Source: Calditrichaceae bacterium (lineage in GTDB: Bacteria > Calditrichota > Calditrichia > RBG-13-44-9 > J075). From it: DNA of 64,000 bases. Location: the NCBI GenBank assembly GCA_013360445.1, contig JABWBP010000015.1, forward strand, positions 1 through 64,000, in the 5' to 3' direction. This document shows, piece by piece, positions 26,080 to 34,536 of this stretch (positions are counted from its first letter, which is position 1; the number at the start of each line of letters is the position of its first letter). The position numbers were made by a program, and so were the translations under genes. Under the pieces are notes generated by a model, which made no database searches, was not told where the DNA came from, and worked only from the letters and a program-made list of their open reading frames with translations.

Positions 26080-28308
26080 TTATAATCCGCCCAACTTTTC
26101 CTCGCAGCCCTGGGCGTCTTGCTCCCCGCCCACCCGGCGGTAGTAGCCGGCCGCTTTTTGCAGCCAGGCGCGGCGCTGTTTGGCTGCCGCGCCCGGTAGC
26201 GCGTCTGACAACTTTTCCAGGGCAAGAGCGGCGTTAAAAAAATGGGGGAGTGATTCGAAATAACGGACCGCTTCTTCGATCCTGCCGATGGCAGTTTCTG
26301 CCTGGCCGGATCGAATCTCACAAAAACCTAAATTACATTGGCAGGCAGCCTCCCCTAACTTGTCACCCACTTCGCGGTACAAGGGCAGCGCCCGTTCAAA
26401 TTCTTCCCGCGCCCGCTCATTTTCCGAAATCAGAAAATACAACTTGGAACCCACTTCGCGGTACAAGGGCAGCGCCCGTTCAAATTCTTCCCGCGCCCGC
26501 TCATTTTCCGAAATCCGAAAATACAACTCTCCCAGGTTGCTATAGCAGTTGGCCTCCCCGGACCTGTTACCCGTTTTCAGCGCCGCGGCGGCGCCGGAAT
26601 TAAGCAGTTCTATTCCCCGGCGGCTCAATCCCGCCCAGGCAAAGAGCCGGGCGGCGTTCACCGCCAGATCCGTTAATTGCGGCAATCCCCCGGCGTTTTC
26701 CGCCTCCGCCAGGCAGGCCGCGGCGCTAAAGATATTTTCCGTCTCCCGCTTGAACAGCGGCAGCACCGCCCCGCCGCGGTTGTGGAAGCGGTCGTCTTCC
26801 CACTGCGCCACGCGCTCCGCGTAGTAGTTGGCAAAGCGCCCGCTATATTCCGCCTGCACGGTTTGGTTTTCCCATTGTTGGGCGGCAAAACGGCGCACCG
26901 GCTCTAACAGCTTTACGCGCCCCTCCTGCACAAACACCAGGCAGCGGCGGCGCAGCTCCGCCAATGCTCTGGCGGGCGGCGCTTGGAAGATGCTTTCCAG
27001 GGCGGCTTCCTCCGCGCCGCCTTTAAAGAGGGATAACAGGGAGAACAGGAGGCGGGCGGCGGGGTCCTGCAGGCGCTTAAAGGATAGATTGAGGGAAAAA
27101 TCCACGCTGGTAAGGCGCTCCGCCGGGCGGCCGGGTCTGGACAGCAGGCGGGTGCTCTCTTTTTGCCATTCCGCTAACAGGGCGGCGGCGCTCAGCCACT
27201 GCAACTGCGGGGCGCAGAGGGCCACGGCCAGGGGCATGCCGTCCATTTCCTTCAGCAAGGTTTCCAGCGGTTTTTGGTCTGCTTCGCTTAAGCGGCAATT
27301 GCAGTCCCCGGCAATTTTCAGGAACAGGGCGCGGGATTCCGGCCCGGTCATGGGGGTTATTTCCAGGGTGCGCTCCCCGTGCACCTGGCAGGTTTCCCGG
27401 CTGGTTACTAAAAAGCGCGGGGCGGCGCTATAGCGCAGCAGGGTTTCCAGGAAGGCGCTTGCCCCGGCGGGGTCGCCGGCCAGGGTGGTCTCGAAATTAT
27501 CCAGGATCAGCAGCAGGCGGCGCTCCCGCAGGTATTGCGCTAATTGCCGGGGGGTTTTGATTTCTTTTTCATCCAGGCGGAAGCGGCGGATAAATTCACT
27601 CAGGAGGATTTCCGCGGATTGCACGGCTTCGCAGGGAATGATGTAAATGCCCTCGGGGTAGCTCCCGGCGGCCATTTGCCGGCGCGCCAGCTCGTTGGCC
27701 AGGGCGGTTTTCCCGATGCCCCCGGGGCCCACCAGGGTGAGCAGCCGGGCGGAAGGGGTTTTTGAGAGACGGAGCAGCTCTTTGAAGATCTCCCGGCGGG
27801 GGATGAAGAATTCCCAGGGCACGTCGCTGAAGCGCTCGTCCTCGGGAAGGTCCAGCGCCTTCATGCGCATCTCGTAGTCGTTCAAAATGGCGCTGCGCAC
27901 TTCCGCTTCCAGGCGCAGCAGCCGCCCCGCTTCCGGGATGGAGCGCCAGAAATATCCTTCTTTAAAATCGCCCACCTGTTGGGCGAACTTTTGCTGCTTT
28001 TTCTCTTTTTCGCCCTCCAGGTAAAATACCAGGATGGGTTTTTGCAAGCGCCGGGCGGTCTCGAACTCGAAGCGGGTGACGGAGAGTCCCGGCTCGAATT
28101 CGTAGCCGAATTTAGCGCCTAAGAGCAGGAGGTAAATATCGCAGGAAGCGACGGCGCGGGCGCAGGCCTCTTTGGAGGGGAGGGACTGGGCGGGCATGGT
28201 TTCCTCCGCCAGCAGCGGGTGCAGGCCCAATTCCGCCAGGGCGTTTTTCACCGCCTGGCGCTCCGGGTGCAAATCTTCGATGGTGGAGCTGATAAAGACG
28301 GTGATCAT
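26080..28308 (-). CDS. DUF4062-STAND NTPase-TPR signalling protein (possible defence or regulatory switch)
   Basis: The 742-residue protein has an N-terminal DUF4062 domain (MITVFISSTIEDLHPERQAV, to about residue 100), which has a TIR/SLOG-like look, then a STAND-type NTPase: Walker A GPGGIGKT (194-201), Walker B LLLILDN (about 268-274) and a winged-helix-like part (about 400-480). The C-terminal 190 residues are TPR-like sensor repeats. STAND proteins oligomerise when the sensor binds a trigger, and several bacterial ones are antiphage. In the TPR part a 28-residue unit (ISENERAREEFERALPLYRE) is directly repeated. Neighbours are a VapBC pair and repeats. A defence role is inferred from architecture and context. 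Confidence 0.82.
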   Translation of the reverse strand: MITVFISSTIEDLHPERQAVKNALAELGLHPLLAEETMPAQSLPSKEACARAVASCDIYLLLLGAKFGYEFEPGLSVTRFEFETARRLQKPILVFYLEGEKEKKQQKFAQQVGDFKEGYFWRSIPEAGRLLRLEAEVRSAILNDYEMRMKALDLPEDERFSDVPWEFFIPRREIFKELLRLSKTPSARLLTLVGPGGIGKTALANELARRQMAAGSYPEGIYIIPCEAVQSAEILLSEFIRRFRLDEKEIKTPRQLAQYLRERRLLLILDNFETTLAGDPAGASAFLETLLRYSAAPRFLVTSRETCQVHGERTLEITPMTGPESRALFLKIAGDCNCRLSEADQKPLETLLKEMDGMPLAVALCAPQLQWLSAAALLAEWQKESTRLLSRPGRPAERLTSVDFSLNLSFKRLQDPAARLLFSLLSLFKGGAEEAALESIFQAPPARALAELRRRCLVFVQEGRVKLLEPVRRFAAQQWENQTVQAEYSGRFANYYAERVAQWEDDRFHNRGGAVLPLFKRETENIFSAAACLAEAENAGGLPQLTDLAVNAARLFAWAGLSRRGIELLNSGAAAALKTGNRSGEANCYSNLGELYFRISENERAREEFERALPLYREVGSKLYFLISENERAREEFERALPLYREVGDKLGEAACQCNLGFCEIRSGQAETAIGRIEEAVRYFESLPHFFNAALALEKLSDALPGAAAKQRRAWLQKAAGYYRRVGGEQDAQGCEEKLGGL
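26367..26534. repeat. 84-bp direct tandem duplication inside the STAND gene
   Basis: Two copies of an 84-base unit stand head to tail (period measured from the TTCGCGGTAC start at 26371 to its next start at 26455), with one or two differences. The unit encodes 28 residues, less than one 34-residue TPR, so it adds a short helix pair out of register with the array. Near identity points to a recent event. Confidence 0.85.
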
Positions 28309-28335
28309 GGGACGTTAGTCGTTTAGACCTCATTT

Positions 28336-28427
28336 AGACCTCAAAGATTTTGTGGCAAAGCCCCGAAGGGGCAAGCCATCTCTTATCCAGGAGCACTTCG
28401 TGCCGGGAAAAACTTTTGAGGTCTATT
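28336..28427. repeat. Direct-repeat element, copy 1, after vapC
   Basis: This roughly 92-bp unit begins AGACCTCAAAGATTTTG and ends CTTTTGAGGTCTATTT, so its ends are complementary, with a core holding GCCCCGAAGGGGC and GAGCACTTCGTGCC. It matches copy 2 at 29157-29250 except at about four positions. A partial extra end (TTTAGACCTCATT) precedes it. Confidence 0.9.
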
Positions 28428-28883
28428 TCAATTATCTTCCCTTGTTGCATCTTCCGTAGAATGTTCGCCGCCTTCAAATTGGCGGGGCGAGTGCAACCGA
28501 ATGGGGAGACGTGCAGAAAAATTTTGAAAATCTTTGTCCGTGCTCAGGATGGGAAATTGATACCTTTCTGAAACAGCGCAAATCAGGAAATCCGTATTAG
28601 AGCCTTGCACACCTTTCTTGCGACAGGTATTAAAAAACTCCGCTGCTCGCTCGTAATCGGCGCTAATAATCTCAAGGTCTTCAAAGGCTCGCAGGCGTTC
28701 CCTTAATACCTGAAACTGCCTCTCTTCGCGAACGCCGGAAAGAATCTCCTGGCGGATGGGGCCGATGATTTTAGCGCGTAGTTCCCGAATCAATTCTTTC
28801 AACTCCAGCACCTCCGGAATTTTCCCCGCTTCTTTCCGCCGGAGCGCCAGAGACCAGATGCTGGTATCGACGATCACGTTCAT
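28428..28883 (-). CDS. vapC: PIN-domain toxin (VapC family)
   Basis: VapC toxins are RNases that cleave tRNA or rRNA and are blocked by VapB. The 151-residue protein begins MNVIVDTSIWSLAL, with the first acidic ligand at Asp6; GIRQEIL-type, NTDFLICA (Asp about 97) and STDKDF (Asp about 115) supply the remaining acidic residues of the PIN pocket. Its ATG overlaps the stop of the antitoxin gene (ATGA), the usual coupling. The stop lies just next to a repeat copy. Confidence 0.92.
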   Translation of the reverse strand: MNVIVDTSIWSLALRRKEAGKIPEVLELKELIRELRAKIIGPIRQEILSGVREERQFQVLRERLRAFEDLEIISADYERAAEFFNTCRKKGVQGSNTDFLICAVSERYQFPILSTDKDFQNFSARLPIRLHSPRQFEGGEHSTEDATREDN

Positions 28884-29080
28884 TTCTTCCGCCGCTGCGC
28901 TTTATAATCATAATCGCGATCATATTCGATCTGCCCGAACAGTTTCAGAATCTCGAGCTGCTTCCGGCGTTGAATATATTCGAGCAGCGCTTCCATGACC
29001 ACGGCTTTCCTGGTAGTATGCCCTCCCAGGCGGCGCGCTTCCTCAATCAATTTGGTATCAATTGCTAAATTGGTAGCCAT
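28880..29080 (-). CDS. vapB: VapB-type antitoxin
   Basis: The start at 29080 has AGAGGAGAAA before it; the frame extends 21 codons further but without a ribosome site. The 66-residue product (NLAIDTKLIEEARRLGGHTTRKAVVMEALLEYIQRR in pattern) fits the short VapB antitoxins with an N-terminal ribbon-helix-helix-like part and a charged C-terminal tail (QIEYDRDYDYKAQ) that would wrap round the toxin. It would bind its own promoter, expected at 29081-29156. Confidence 0.9.
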   Translation of the reverse strand: MATNLAIDTKLIEEARRLGGHTTRKAVVMEALLEYIQRRKQLEILKLFGQIEYDRDYDYKAQRRKK

Positions 29081-29156
29081 TTTCTCCTCTGGATTAATTT
29101 CACCCAAATAATAAGCATACCTGTGTGCAATATCAATAACCAAGAGCCAGAAATTC

Positions 29157-29250
29157 AGACCTCAAAGGTTTTGTGGCAAAGCCTCGAAGGGGCAAGCCAT
29201 CTCTTATCCAGGGAGCACTTCGTGCCGGGAAAAACTTTTGAGGTCTATTT
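29157..29250. repeat. Direct-repeat element, copy 2, before vapB and overlapping the E1 stop
   Basis: This copy begins AGACCTCAAAGGTTTTG and ends CTTTTGAGGTCTATTT; it is about 95 per cent identical to copy 1. Its last bases include the stop codon of the E1 gene (TAG at 29245-29247 on the minus strand), so the element end forms the end of that reading frame. Confidence 0.9.
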
Positions 29251-31764
29251 ATAAAACAGCGGATATTTCCCCGGGTTTACCTCGTGCATCAAATCGTACA
29301 CCGTCTCGAAGATGGATTCCGCGTTGGGGTTGGAGAAGTAATCCCCGTCGGAGCCGTAGGGCGGGCGGTGGGCTTCCCCGGTGAGGGTGCGGGGTTCGGA
29401 ATCTAACCAGCGGTAGCCGCCCTGCTTCTCGATCACTTCTTGCAGCATGTAGGCGGCGGCCCCCCCGGGCACGTCCTCATCCACGAATACGATGCGGTTG
29501 GTCTTTTGCAGGGATTTGCCGATCACCCCGGGAATATCGAAGGGCAGCAAGGTCTGCACGTCGATCACCTCCGCCTCGATGCCTACCTGGCGGAGCAGCT
29601 CCGCCGCTTCTAATACGATCCGGCAGCAGGAACCGTAGGTCACCACGGTCACGTCGCCGCCGGGGCGCAGGATTTCCGGCCTGCCTAAGGGCAGGGTGAT
29701 TTCCCCGATGTTATCCGGCAGCCGCTCCTTCAGGCGGTAGCCGTTGAGCACCTCTACGATAATGGCCGGTTCATCGGATTGCAGCAGGGTGTTGTAGAAA
29801 GCGGCCGCGCGGGTCATGTCCCGGGGCACTAACAGGTAGGTTCCCCGCACTAAATTGATAATGCCCGCCATCAGCGAGCCGGCGTGCCAGATGCCCTCTA
29901 AGCGGTGGCCGCGGGTGCGTACGATCACCGGGGCTTTTTGCCCGCCCTTGGTGCGCCACAAGAGGGTGGAAAGGTCGTCGGCGATGATTTGCAGGGCGTA
30001 GAGCAGGTAATCGAGGTACTGGATTTCCGCAATGGGGCGCAGCCCGCGCATGGCCATCCCGATGGCCTGCCCGACAATGGTGCACTCCCGGATGCCGGTG
30101 TCCGAGACCCGCAGTTCCCCGTATTTCTCCTGCAACCCCTTGAAGCCCTGGTTCACGTCGCCCAATTTGCCCAGGTCCTCCCCAAAGGCGATCACCCGGG
30201 GATCCCGCGCCAAAATCGCATCGAAGCAGGCGTTCAGAATGTTGAATCCATATACTAAGGGGGAATTTTCCGAATAGACCGGTTTCACCTCTTTGACGTT
30301 GAGGGCGGATTCCGCGCTGCGGCTGTGCATGTGGGAGTTGTGGCGGTCGTAATTTACCTCCGCCTGCTCCTTGCGCCAGCGGATCAGCTTGCGCCGCGCC
30401 GGGATTTCTTCGTTTCTAACGGTTAGCAGCGACCGTTGAATCGCAACCATAATATCCCGCCGGATGGGGTGCTGAATATGCTGCAAGCGCTGGATGATCT
30501 GCTGCAATCTCTCGGCCTGGGCGGAGCCGGCGGCCATCTCCGCAATCATTCCCGCGACCGCTTCCCGTTCCTGGCGGATCGGTTCCTGGAAGGCTTCCCA
30601 GGCCTGGTCGCGGATGCGCTCCACAACGTGCAGGTCTTCCGCTTCCATTTGATCCAGTTGCGCGGCGGCGGCAATCCCCTCGGCGATCATCCACTCGCGC
30701 ATTTTGCGGATGCAGTCGTGCTCGTGCTCCCACTGCAAGCGTTCCGGGGATTTGTAACGCTCGTGGCTGCCGGAAGTGGAATGCCCCTGGGGCTGGGTAA
30801 TCTCGGTGACGTGAATGATTGCGGGAACATGCTCCTTGCGGGCAATTTCCGCAGCGCGTTGGAAAGTATCCACCAGGGCGGGATAATCCCAGCCTTTGAC
30901 GTTGTAGATGTCGAATCCTTCCCGCGTTCCTTCATGCCGCTGTGCGGAAGCATCCCCCCGGGAAAACCCCTTCAGCAACTCGGAGAGATTGCCTTTGGTG
31001 ATCTGGTATTCATTGGGCACGGAGATGCCGTAATCGTCGTCCCAGATGGCCAGCACCGCGGGGGCCTTCAACACCCCGATGGCGTTCAGCGCCTCCCAAA
31101 ACATTCCCTCGGCGCAGCTGGCGTTGCCGATGGTGCCGAAGGCGACCTCGCTGCCGTTGCGGGAAAATTGGGTGAACTGCTTTAATCCCTCCAATTCGCG
31201 GTACAATTTGGAAGCGTAGGCCAGGCCGACCAGGCGGGGCATTTGCGAGCCGGTGGGGGAAATGTCCGCGGAGGAGTTACAGATTTCCATCAGGTTTTTC
31301 CAGGAGCCGTCGGGGTTGAGGCTGCGGGTGGCGAAGTGGCAGTTCATGGCCCGCCCGCCGGTCGCCGGCTCCGCTTCCACGTCTGCGTGGGCGTAAAGCT
31401 GGGCGAAAAATTCCGGGAGGGTATGCACGCCTAAGGCGAACATCAGGGTCTGGTCGCGGTAGTAGCCGGAGCGGAAATCCCCTTTTCGGAAGGCTTTGGC
31501 CATGGCCACCTGGGGAACCTCTTTCCCGTCGCCGAAAATGCCGAACTTGGCTTTTCCGCCCATCACTTCTTTGCGGCCTAAGAGGCTGGCCTGGCGGCTG
31601 CGGAAGCAGAGGCGGTAATCCTCGAGGATCTGCCCGGCGGTGAGCTTAATATATTGCAATTGAACGGCGTCTTTTTTGCGCGCCCCGGTTTTGCCCGGCG
31701 TTTTGGGGGTGCGCTCCTGGGGTGTTTTCGCGGGTCCCGTTTTCTTCGTGCGTGCAGATTTCAT
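29245..31764 (-). CDS. Fused E1 alpha/beta subunits of a thiamine-diphosphate 2-oxoacid dehydrogenase
   Basis: E1 decarboxylates a 2-oxoacid and passes the acyl group to E2 lipoyl. I start at 31764 (AGGAGACCTGGA before ATG), giving 839 residues. A basic tail (about 1-40) is followed by the alpha half, with the thiamine-diphosphate region (AVLAIWDDDYGISVPNEYQ) near 270, and the beta half from about 495 (NACFDAILARDPRVIAFGEDLG). The fused form, seen in Bacteroidetes and relatives, resembles branched-chain oxoacid dehydrogenases, but pyruvate or other substrates are possible. No E2 or E3 gene is near. The last codon lies in a repeat element. Confidence 0.9.
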   Translation of the reverse strand: MKSARTKKTGPAKTPQERTPKTPGKTGARKKDAVQLQYIKLTAGQILEDYRLCFRSRQASLLGRKEVMGGKAKFGIFGDGKEVPQVAMAKAFRKGDFRSGYYRDQTLMFALGVHTLPEFFAQLYAHADVEAEPATGGRAMNCHFATRSLNPDGSWKNLMEICNSSADISPTGSQMPRLVGLAYASKLYRELEGLKQFTQFSRNGSEVAFGTIGNASCAEGMFWEALNAIGVLKAPAVLAIWDDDYGISVPNEYQITKGNLSELLKGFSRGDASAQRHEGTREGFDIYNVKGWDYPALVDTFQRAAEIARKEHVPAIIHVTEITQPQGHSTSGSHERYKSPERLQWEHEHDCIRKMREWMIAEGIAAAAQLDQMEAEDLHVVERIRDQAWEAFQEPIRQEREAVAGMIAEMAAGSAQAERLQQIIQRLQHIQHPIRRDIMVAIQRSLLTVRNEEIPARRKLIRWRKEQAEVNYDRHNSHMHSRSAESALNVKEVKPVYSENSPLVYGFNILNACFDAILARDPRVIAFGEDLGKLGDVNQGFKGLQEKYGELRVSDTGIRECTIVGQAIGMAMRGLRPIAEIQYLDYLLYALQIIADDLSTLLWRTKGGQKAPVIVRTRGHRLEGIWHAGSLMAGIINLVRGTYLLVPRDMTRAAAFYNTLLQSDEPAIIVEVLNGYRLKERLPDNIGEITLPLGRPEILRPGGDVTVVTYGSCCRIVLEAAELLRQVGIEAEVIDVQTLLPFDIPGVIGKSLQKTNRIVFVDEDVPGGAAAYMLQEVIEKQGGYRWLDSEPRTLTGEAHRPPYGSDGDYFSNPNAESIFETVYDLMHEVNPGKYPLFYK

Positions 31765-32256
31765 TCCAGGTCTCCTGTTCTTAAAGGCGGGGAAAAATTC
31801 CCTGCTATCCGGTTCCATTTTCTGTTCAAAATGCCACAAAATACATTTCCGCCGTTCGGAAGCAAGATTTAAAAATTTTCGCTGCCGGGCGCGGAACCTG
31901 CCGGTTCGCTGCTGATGGGAGAAAAAAAGGCTGCCAGGCTGTTAGCGAAGCGTCGAAAAACCGCACCAGGTCGCTGAAATGGTCATTTTCTACACAAACG
32001 CCCGGCAAGCGCGTTTTGTCACCATCCCCCCGGCTGCGCCTGCGTAAAAAAACATATTTTTCAGCAACGCTACTTCGCCGCCGCCGATTCCATACTATAA
32101 TTTCAATAAAAACAGATCGATAAAAATCTGCTTCCGGCCGGTAAAGCAGGCCTCTCCTTGCGCTCGCAGGGGCGAATCGCGGTTCTTCTCCGGCAGGCGC
32201 CGCGTTGGCGCAGTGTTTGCCATAAGTCTAAATGTATTAAAAAAGGAGTGATTCAA
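31765..32256. other. Gene-free intergenic stretch
   Basis: No gene is supported. Between the divergent E1 and small membrane protein genes I see an AT-rich patch near 32080-32130 with a small hairpin, CAGATCGATAAAAATCTG (32111-32128), a REP-like fragment AGGGGCGAATCGCGGTT (about 32168-32184), and a clear AAGGAG ribosome site at 32243-32248 serving the next gene. Promoters must lie here but I cannot place boxes confidently. Confidence 0.5.
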
Positions 32257-32532
32257 ATGATTCGTACTAACCGCCGCCGCGCCGATGCCAGCCACCTGGA
32301 AGTGGAACTGCTGGAAACCTCCCTCTACGCCGGGGGAAAAAACCATTACCATATTAGCAAACCTTTCCAGGTAAAAAGCGACCTCGCTCTCCTGGAACGC
32401 TACCTGGAAGAGGATGAACCTGTCGTCGAAGAATTGAAGATCAACAAAGGGTTGGTATGGCTGATCGTGATGTTTATTTCCGGGATACTCTGGGTATTGA
32501 TCGGCTTCCTGTTGATCGAATTGCTTACTTGA
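32257..32532 (+). CDS. Small single-pass membrane protein of unknown function
   Basis: The ATG at 32257 has AAGGAGTGATTCAA before it; an upstream frame extension lacks such a site. The 91-residue protein has a basic start (MIRTNRRRADASH), an acidic middle (LERYLEEDEPVVEEL) and one membrane helix at the C-terminus (about 67-90), like a tail-anchored protein. I know no family. It is on the same strand as, and 300 bp upstream of, the universal stress protein of the sulfur cluster, so a link is possible but unproven. Confidence 0.7.
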   Translation: MIRTNRRRADASHLEVELLETSLYAGGKNHYHISKPFQVKSDLALLERYLEEDEPVVEELKINKGLVWLIVMFISGILWVLIGFLLIELLT

Positions 32533-32832
32533 GCAGTTGAGGGAAATCTCTCCCTCGCGGGACGGTTTCCCTTAACTGCTCAGGTCAATCTCAGCCGCTT
32601 TCCGCATCGTTGCGGCCTCACTGCGCCGGTTCCCGGCAGTTCTCCGGCGCGATATGCCTCCCCGACCGTACTTCCCTTCCGAAAAATATCCTGCCGCTTC
32701 AACGCTTTCCATGCAGCATCGCCAGTCCCGAAATCCTGCCCGCGCCCGATTTACAAAATTCATGCGCTTTTTTATTTTAGTGCTTATATTAAACCCGTAT
32801 GATGCAGGATTTATATAGGAGGAAACAAATCC
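32533..32832. terminator. Hairpin after the small membrane gene, then uspA leader
   Basis: GAGCAGTTGAGGGAAA (32530-32545) is complementary, with one mismatch, to TTTCCCTTAACTGCTC (about 32567-32582), forming a long stem over the stop codon; no T run follows, so termination is only likely. The rest, to 32832, has no gene. It ends with AT-rich sequence and the ribosome site AGGAGGAAA for uspA. Confidence 0.55.
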
Positions 32833-33720
32833 ATGAAATTCGATAGAATATTGCTCCCACTCGATTTTAGTGAATATTCCGAAAAATCCCTGGAATACGC
32901 CCTCAGCCTGGCGGAGACGTACGGCGCGAAGCTAACCCTGCTCCATGCCATTGTTTTGCATTACGAAGACGTGGAGGAAGAGGCGCACCTCAAACAGCTC
33001 GAAGAGTTGATCAAACTCCAGGAGAAAAACAGTTACGAGCGGCTGAAACTCCAAAATCAGAAAGCCGGCCGGCGCGGCGTCTCCGTTACTACGAAGGTGA
33101 TCCGGGGAGTATCGGCCGCGGATGCCATCCTGGAATTTATCGACGATCACCCGCACGACCTGGTCATTTTAGGAACCCACGGCCGCACCGGCGTGGAGAG
33201 ATGGCTATACGGCAGCGTGGCGGAAAAAGTGGTGCGCTATTCTCCCATCCCGGTGCTTACCATCCATAAATCCTGGGACAAACCTTTTATGATCCAAAAG
33301 GTGCTGGCCCCGGTCGATTTTTCCGAATACTCTAAAAAAGCGACTGAGGCGGCGCTCTCCCTGGGGCGCAAATTCAATGCCCGGGTAACTTTTCTGCACG
33401 TGGTGGAACAAACCGTTCACCCGGCTTACTACGCCGCCACCATCGACTCTCTCTTTATCATCGATCCCCACCTGTTAGAACGTTCCATCCGGAATTTGAA
33501 AGAATTTACCGGGGGAGAGGCGGCCGGCGCGGAGTACGTGATAAAAGAGGGGCGCGCCTTTAAAGAAATCGCGGATTTCGCCGAGGAACAGGCCTGCGAC
33601 CTGATTTTGATGTCCACCCGCGGCCTCACCGGCCTGGAACACTTGCTGATCGGCAGCACCACGGAACGGGTGGTGCGCAGCGCTACCTGCCCGGTATTGA
33701 CCGTCGGACGGGAAAAATAA
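32833..33720 (+). CDS. Tandem universal stress protein (two UspA domains)
   Basis: The 295-residue cytoplasmic protein consists of two UspA folds (1-145 and 150-295). Each begins with a strand and PLDFSEYS or PVDFSEYS, and each ends with an ATP-binding-type loop: GTHGRTGVERWLYGSVAEKVVRYS and STRGLTGLEHLLIGSTTERVVRSA. GxxGx9G(S) spacing suggests nucleotide binding. AGGAGGAAACAAATCC precedes the ATG. It heads the sulfur-metabolism genes, 24 bp ahead of the cyclic-nucleotide-binding gene, so it likely responds to energy state or stress in that pathway. Confidence 0.92.
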   Translation: MKFDRILLPLDFSEYSEKSLEYALSLAETYGAKLTLLHAIVLHYEDVEEEAHLKQLEELIKLQEKNSYERLKLQNQKAGRRGVSVTTKVIRGVSAADAILEFIDDHPHDLVILGTHGRTGVERWLYGSVAEKVVRYSPIPVLTIHKSWDKPFMIQKVLAPVDFSEYSKKATEAALSLGRKFNARVTFLHVVEQTVHPAYYAATIDSLFIIDPHLLERSIRNLKEFTGGEAAGAEYVIKEGRAFKEIADFAEEQACDLILMSTRGLTGLEHLLIGSTTERVVRSATCPVLTVGREK

Positions 33721-33744
33721 TCTTGAAAACCGAAGGAGACCTGC

Positions 33745-34245
33745 ATGGAAAGAACCCTGGAATTATTGAAAGCACACCCGTTTTTTAAAAATTTTCTCGC
33801 CGAACATCTTGACAAACTGAAACAAATTTCCTCGGAAATCACCTTCCATCCCGGCCAGTATGTTTTCCGCGACGGGGAAGACGCTAACGCATTCTACCTG
33901 ATCCTGCGCGGCATCATCTCCTTGGAGGTGTATGTGCCCAACCGCGGCCCGGTTACCCTGGGCCGGCTGGATTCCGGGGATGTATTGGGATGGTCCTGGC
34001 TCTACCCGCCCCACCGCTGGCATTTCGACGCCCGCGCTTTGGAAGATACCCACATGGTGGTGCTGAACGGCAAAATCCTGCGCCAGCAGATCGAAGACGA
34101 CCACGAATTCGGCTTCCAGGTGATGAAAAAAATCTCCTTAGTGATGGAAGACCGCTTGCAGGCCACCCGCCGGAAATTAATGGAAGTGTATGATATTTAC
34201 CCGGAACCCGACCACAGCCGCCCGAAGTGGCATGAGCTGATTTAG
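33745..34245 (+). CDS. Cyclic-nucleotide-binding domain protein without DNA-binding domain
   Basis: The 166-residue protein is a CRP-type sensory domain (about 10-130): ITFHPGQYVFRDGEDANAFYLILRG and LDSGDVLGWSWLYPPHRWHFDARALEDTHMV follow the family, ending in a long dimer-helix-like region. No helix-turn-helix follows, so it should not bind DNA by itself. The PHRW replaces the usual PRAATV phosphate loop, which raises doubt about cAMP binding. GAAGGAGACCTGC precedes ATG. Between uspA and the molybdoenzyme gene, it may tune the pathway through protein contacts. Confidence 0.85.
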   Translation: MERTLELLKAHPFFKNFLAEHLDKLKQISSEITFHPGQYVFRDGEDANAFYLILRGIISLEVYVPNRGPVTLGRLDSGDVLGWSWLYPPHRWHFDARALEDTHMVVLNGKILRQQIEDDHEFGFQVMKKISLVMEDRLQATRRKLMEVYDIYPEPDHSRPKWHELI

Positions 34246-34431
34246 CACGGCGCAGAGCGCATGGAGCGGAGAGCGGAGAGCGTGCAGCGGGGAACGTTCG
34301 AGAGAGAATTTTGAAGATACGACCGGCGATTTTTGCTTTTACCCTTACGCTCCACGATTTCCGCGCTACGCTCCACGCGCCGCTCCCGTATTTCCCTGCA
34401 TTCCCCACTGTTGTTATCCCTCCTCCAAAAC
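34246..34431. repeat. GCGGAGAGCG-type short-word repeat before the molybdoenzyme gene
   Basis: GCATGGAGCGGAGAGCGGAGAGCG words at about 34259-34284 are answered by complementary words such as TACGCTCCACGAT and CGCTACGCTCCACGCG at about 34345-34384, so this is another inverted short-word array. It lies between the cNMP-domain gene and the psrA-like gene. Confidence 0.55.
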
Positions 34432-34445
34432 ATGATGAAAATCAT
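34432..34445 (+). promoter_or_regulatory. Possible FNR/CRP-like operator upstream of psrA-like gene
   Basis: ATGATGAAAATCAT is a perfect 5-4-5 dyad close to the FNR box pattern TTGAT-N4-ATCAA. TATATT at 34491-34496 could serve as -10 box, which would put the dyad near -64. An FNR-like regulator would suit an anaerobic reductase, but one such dyad can arise by chance. Confidence 0.35.
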
Positions 34446-34536
34446 ATTTTCGCCTGACCCTCATCAGCGTTTTTGCTGATTTCCGACTTTTATATTGCGC
34501 TCGTTCCCGATGTTCGAAGATTCAAAAGGAAACGCC

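Noticed and set aside
26250-26603. Repetitive plus-strand frame (PTSRYKGSARSN...)
   Set aside because: It is the antisense of the 84-bp duplication in the STAND gene.
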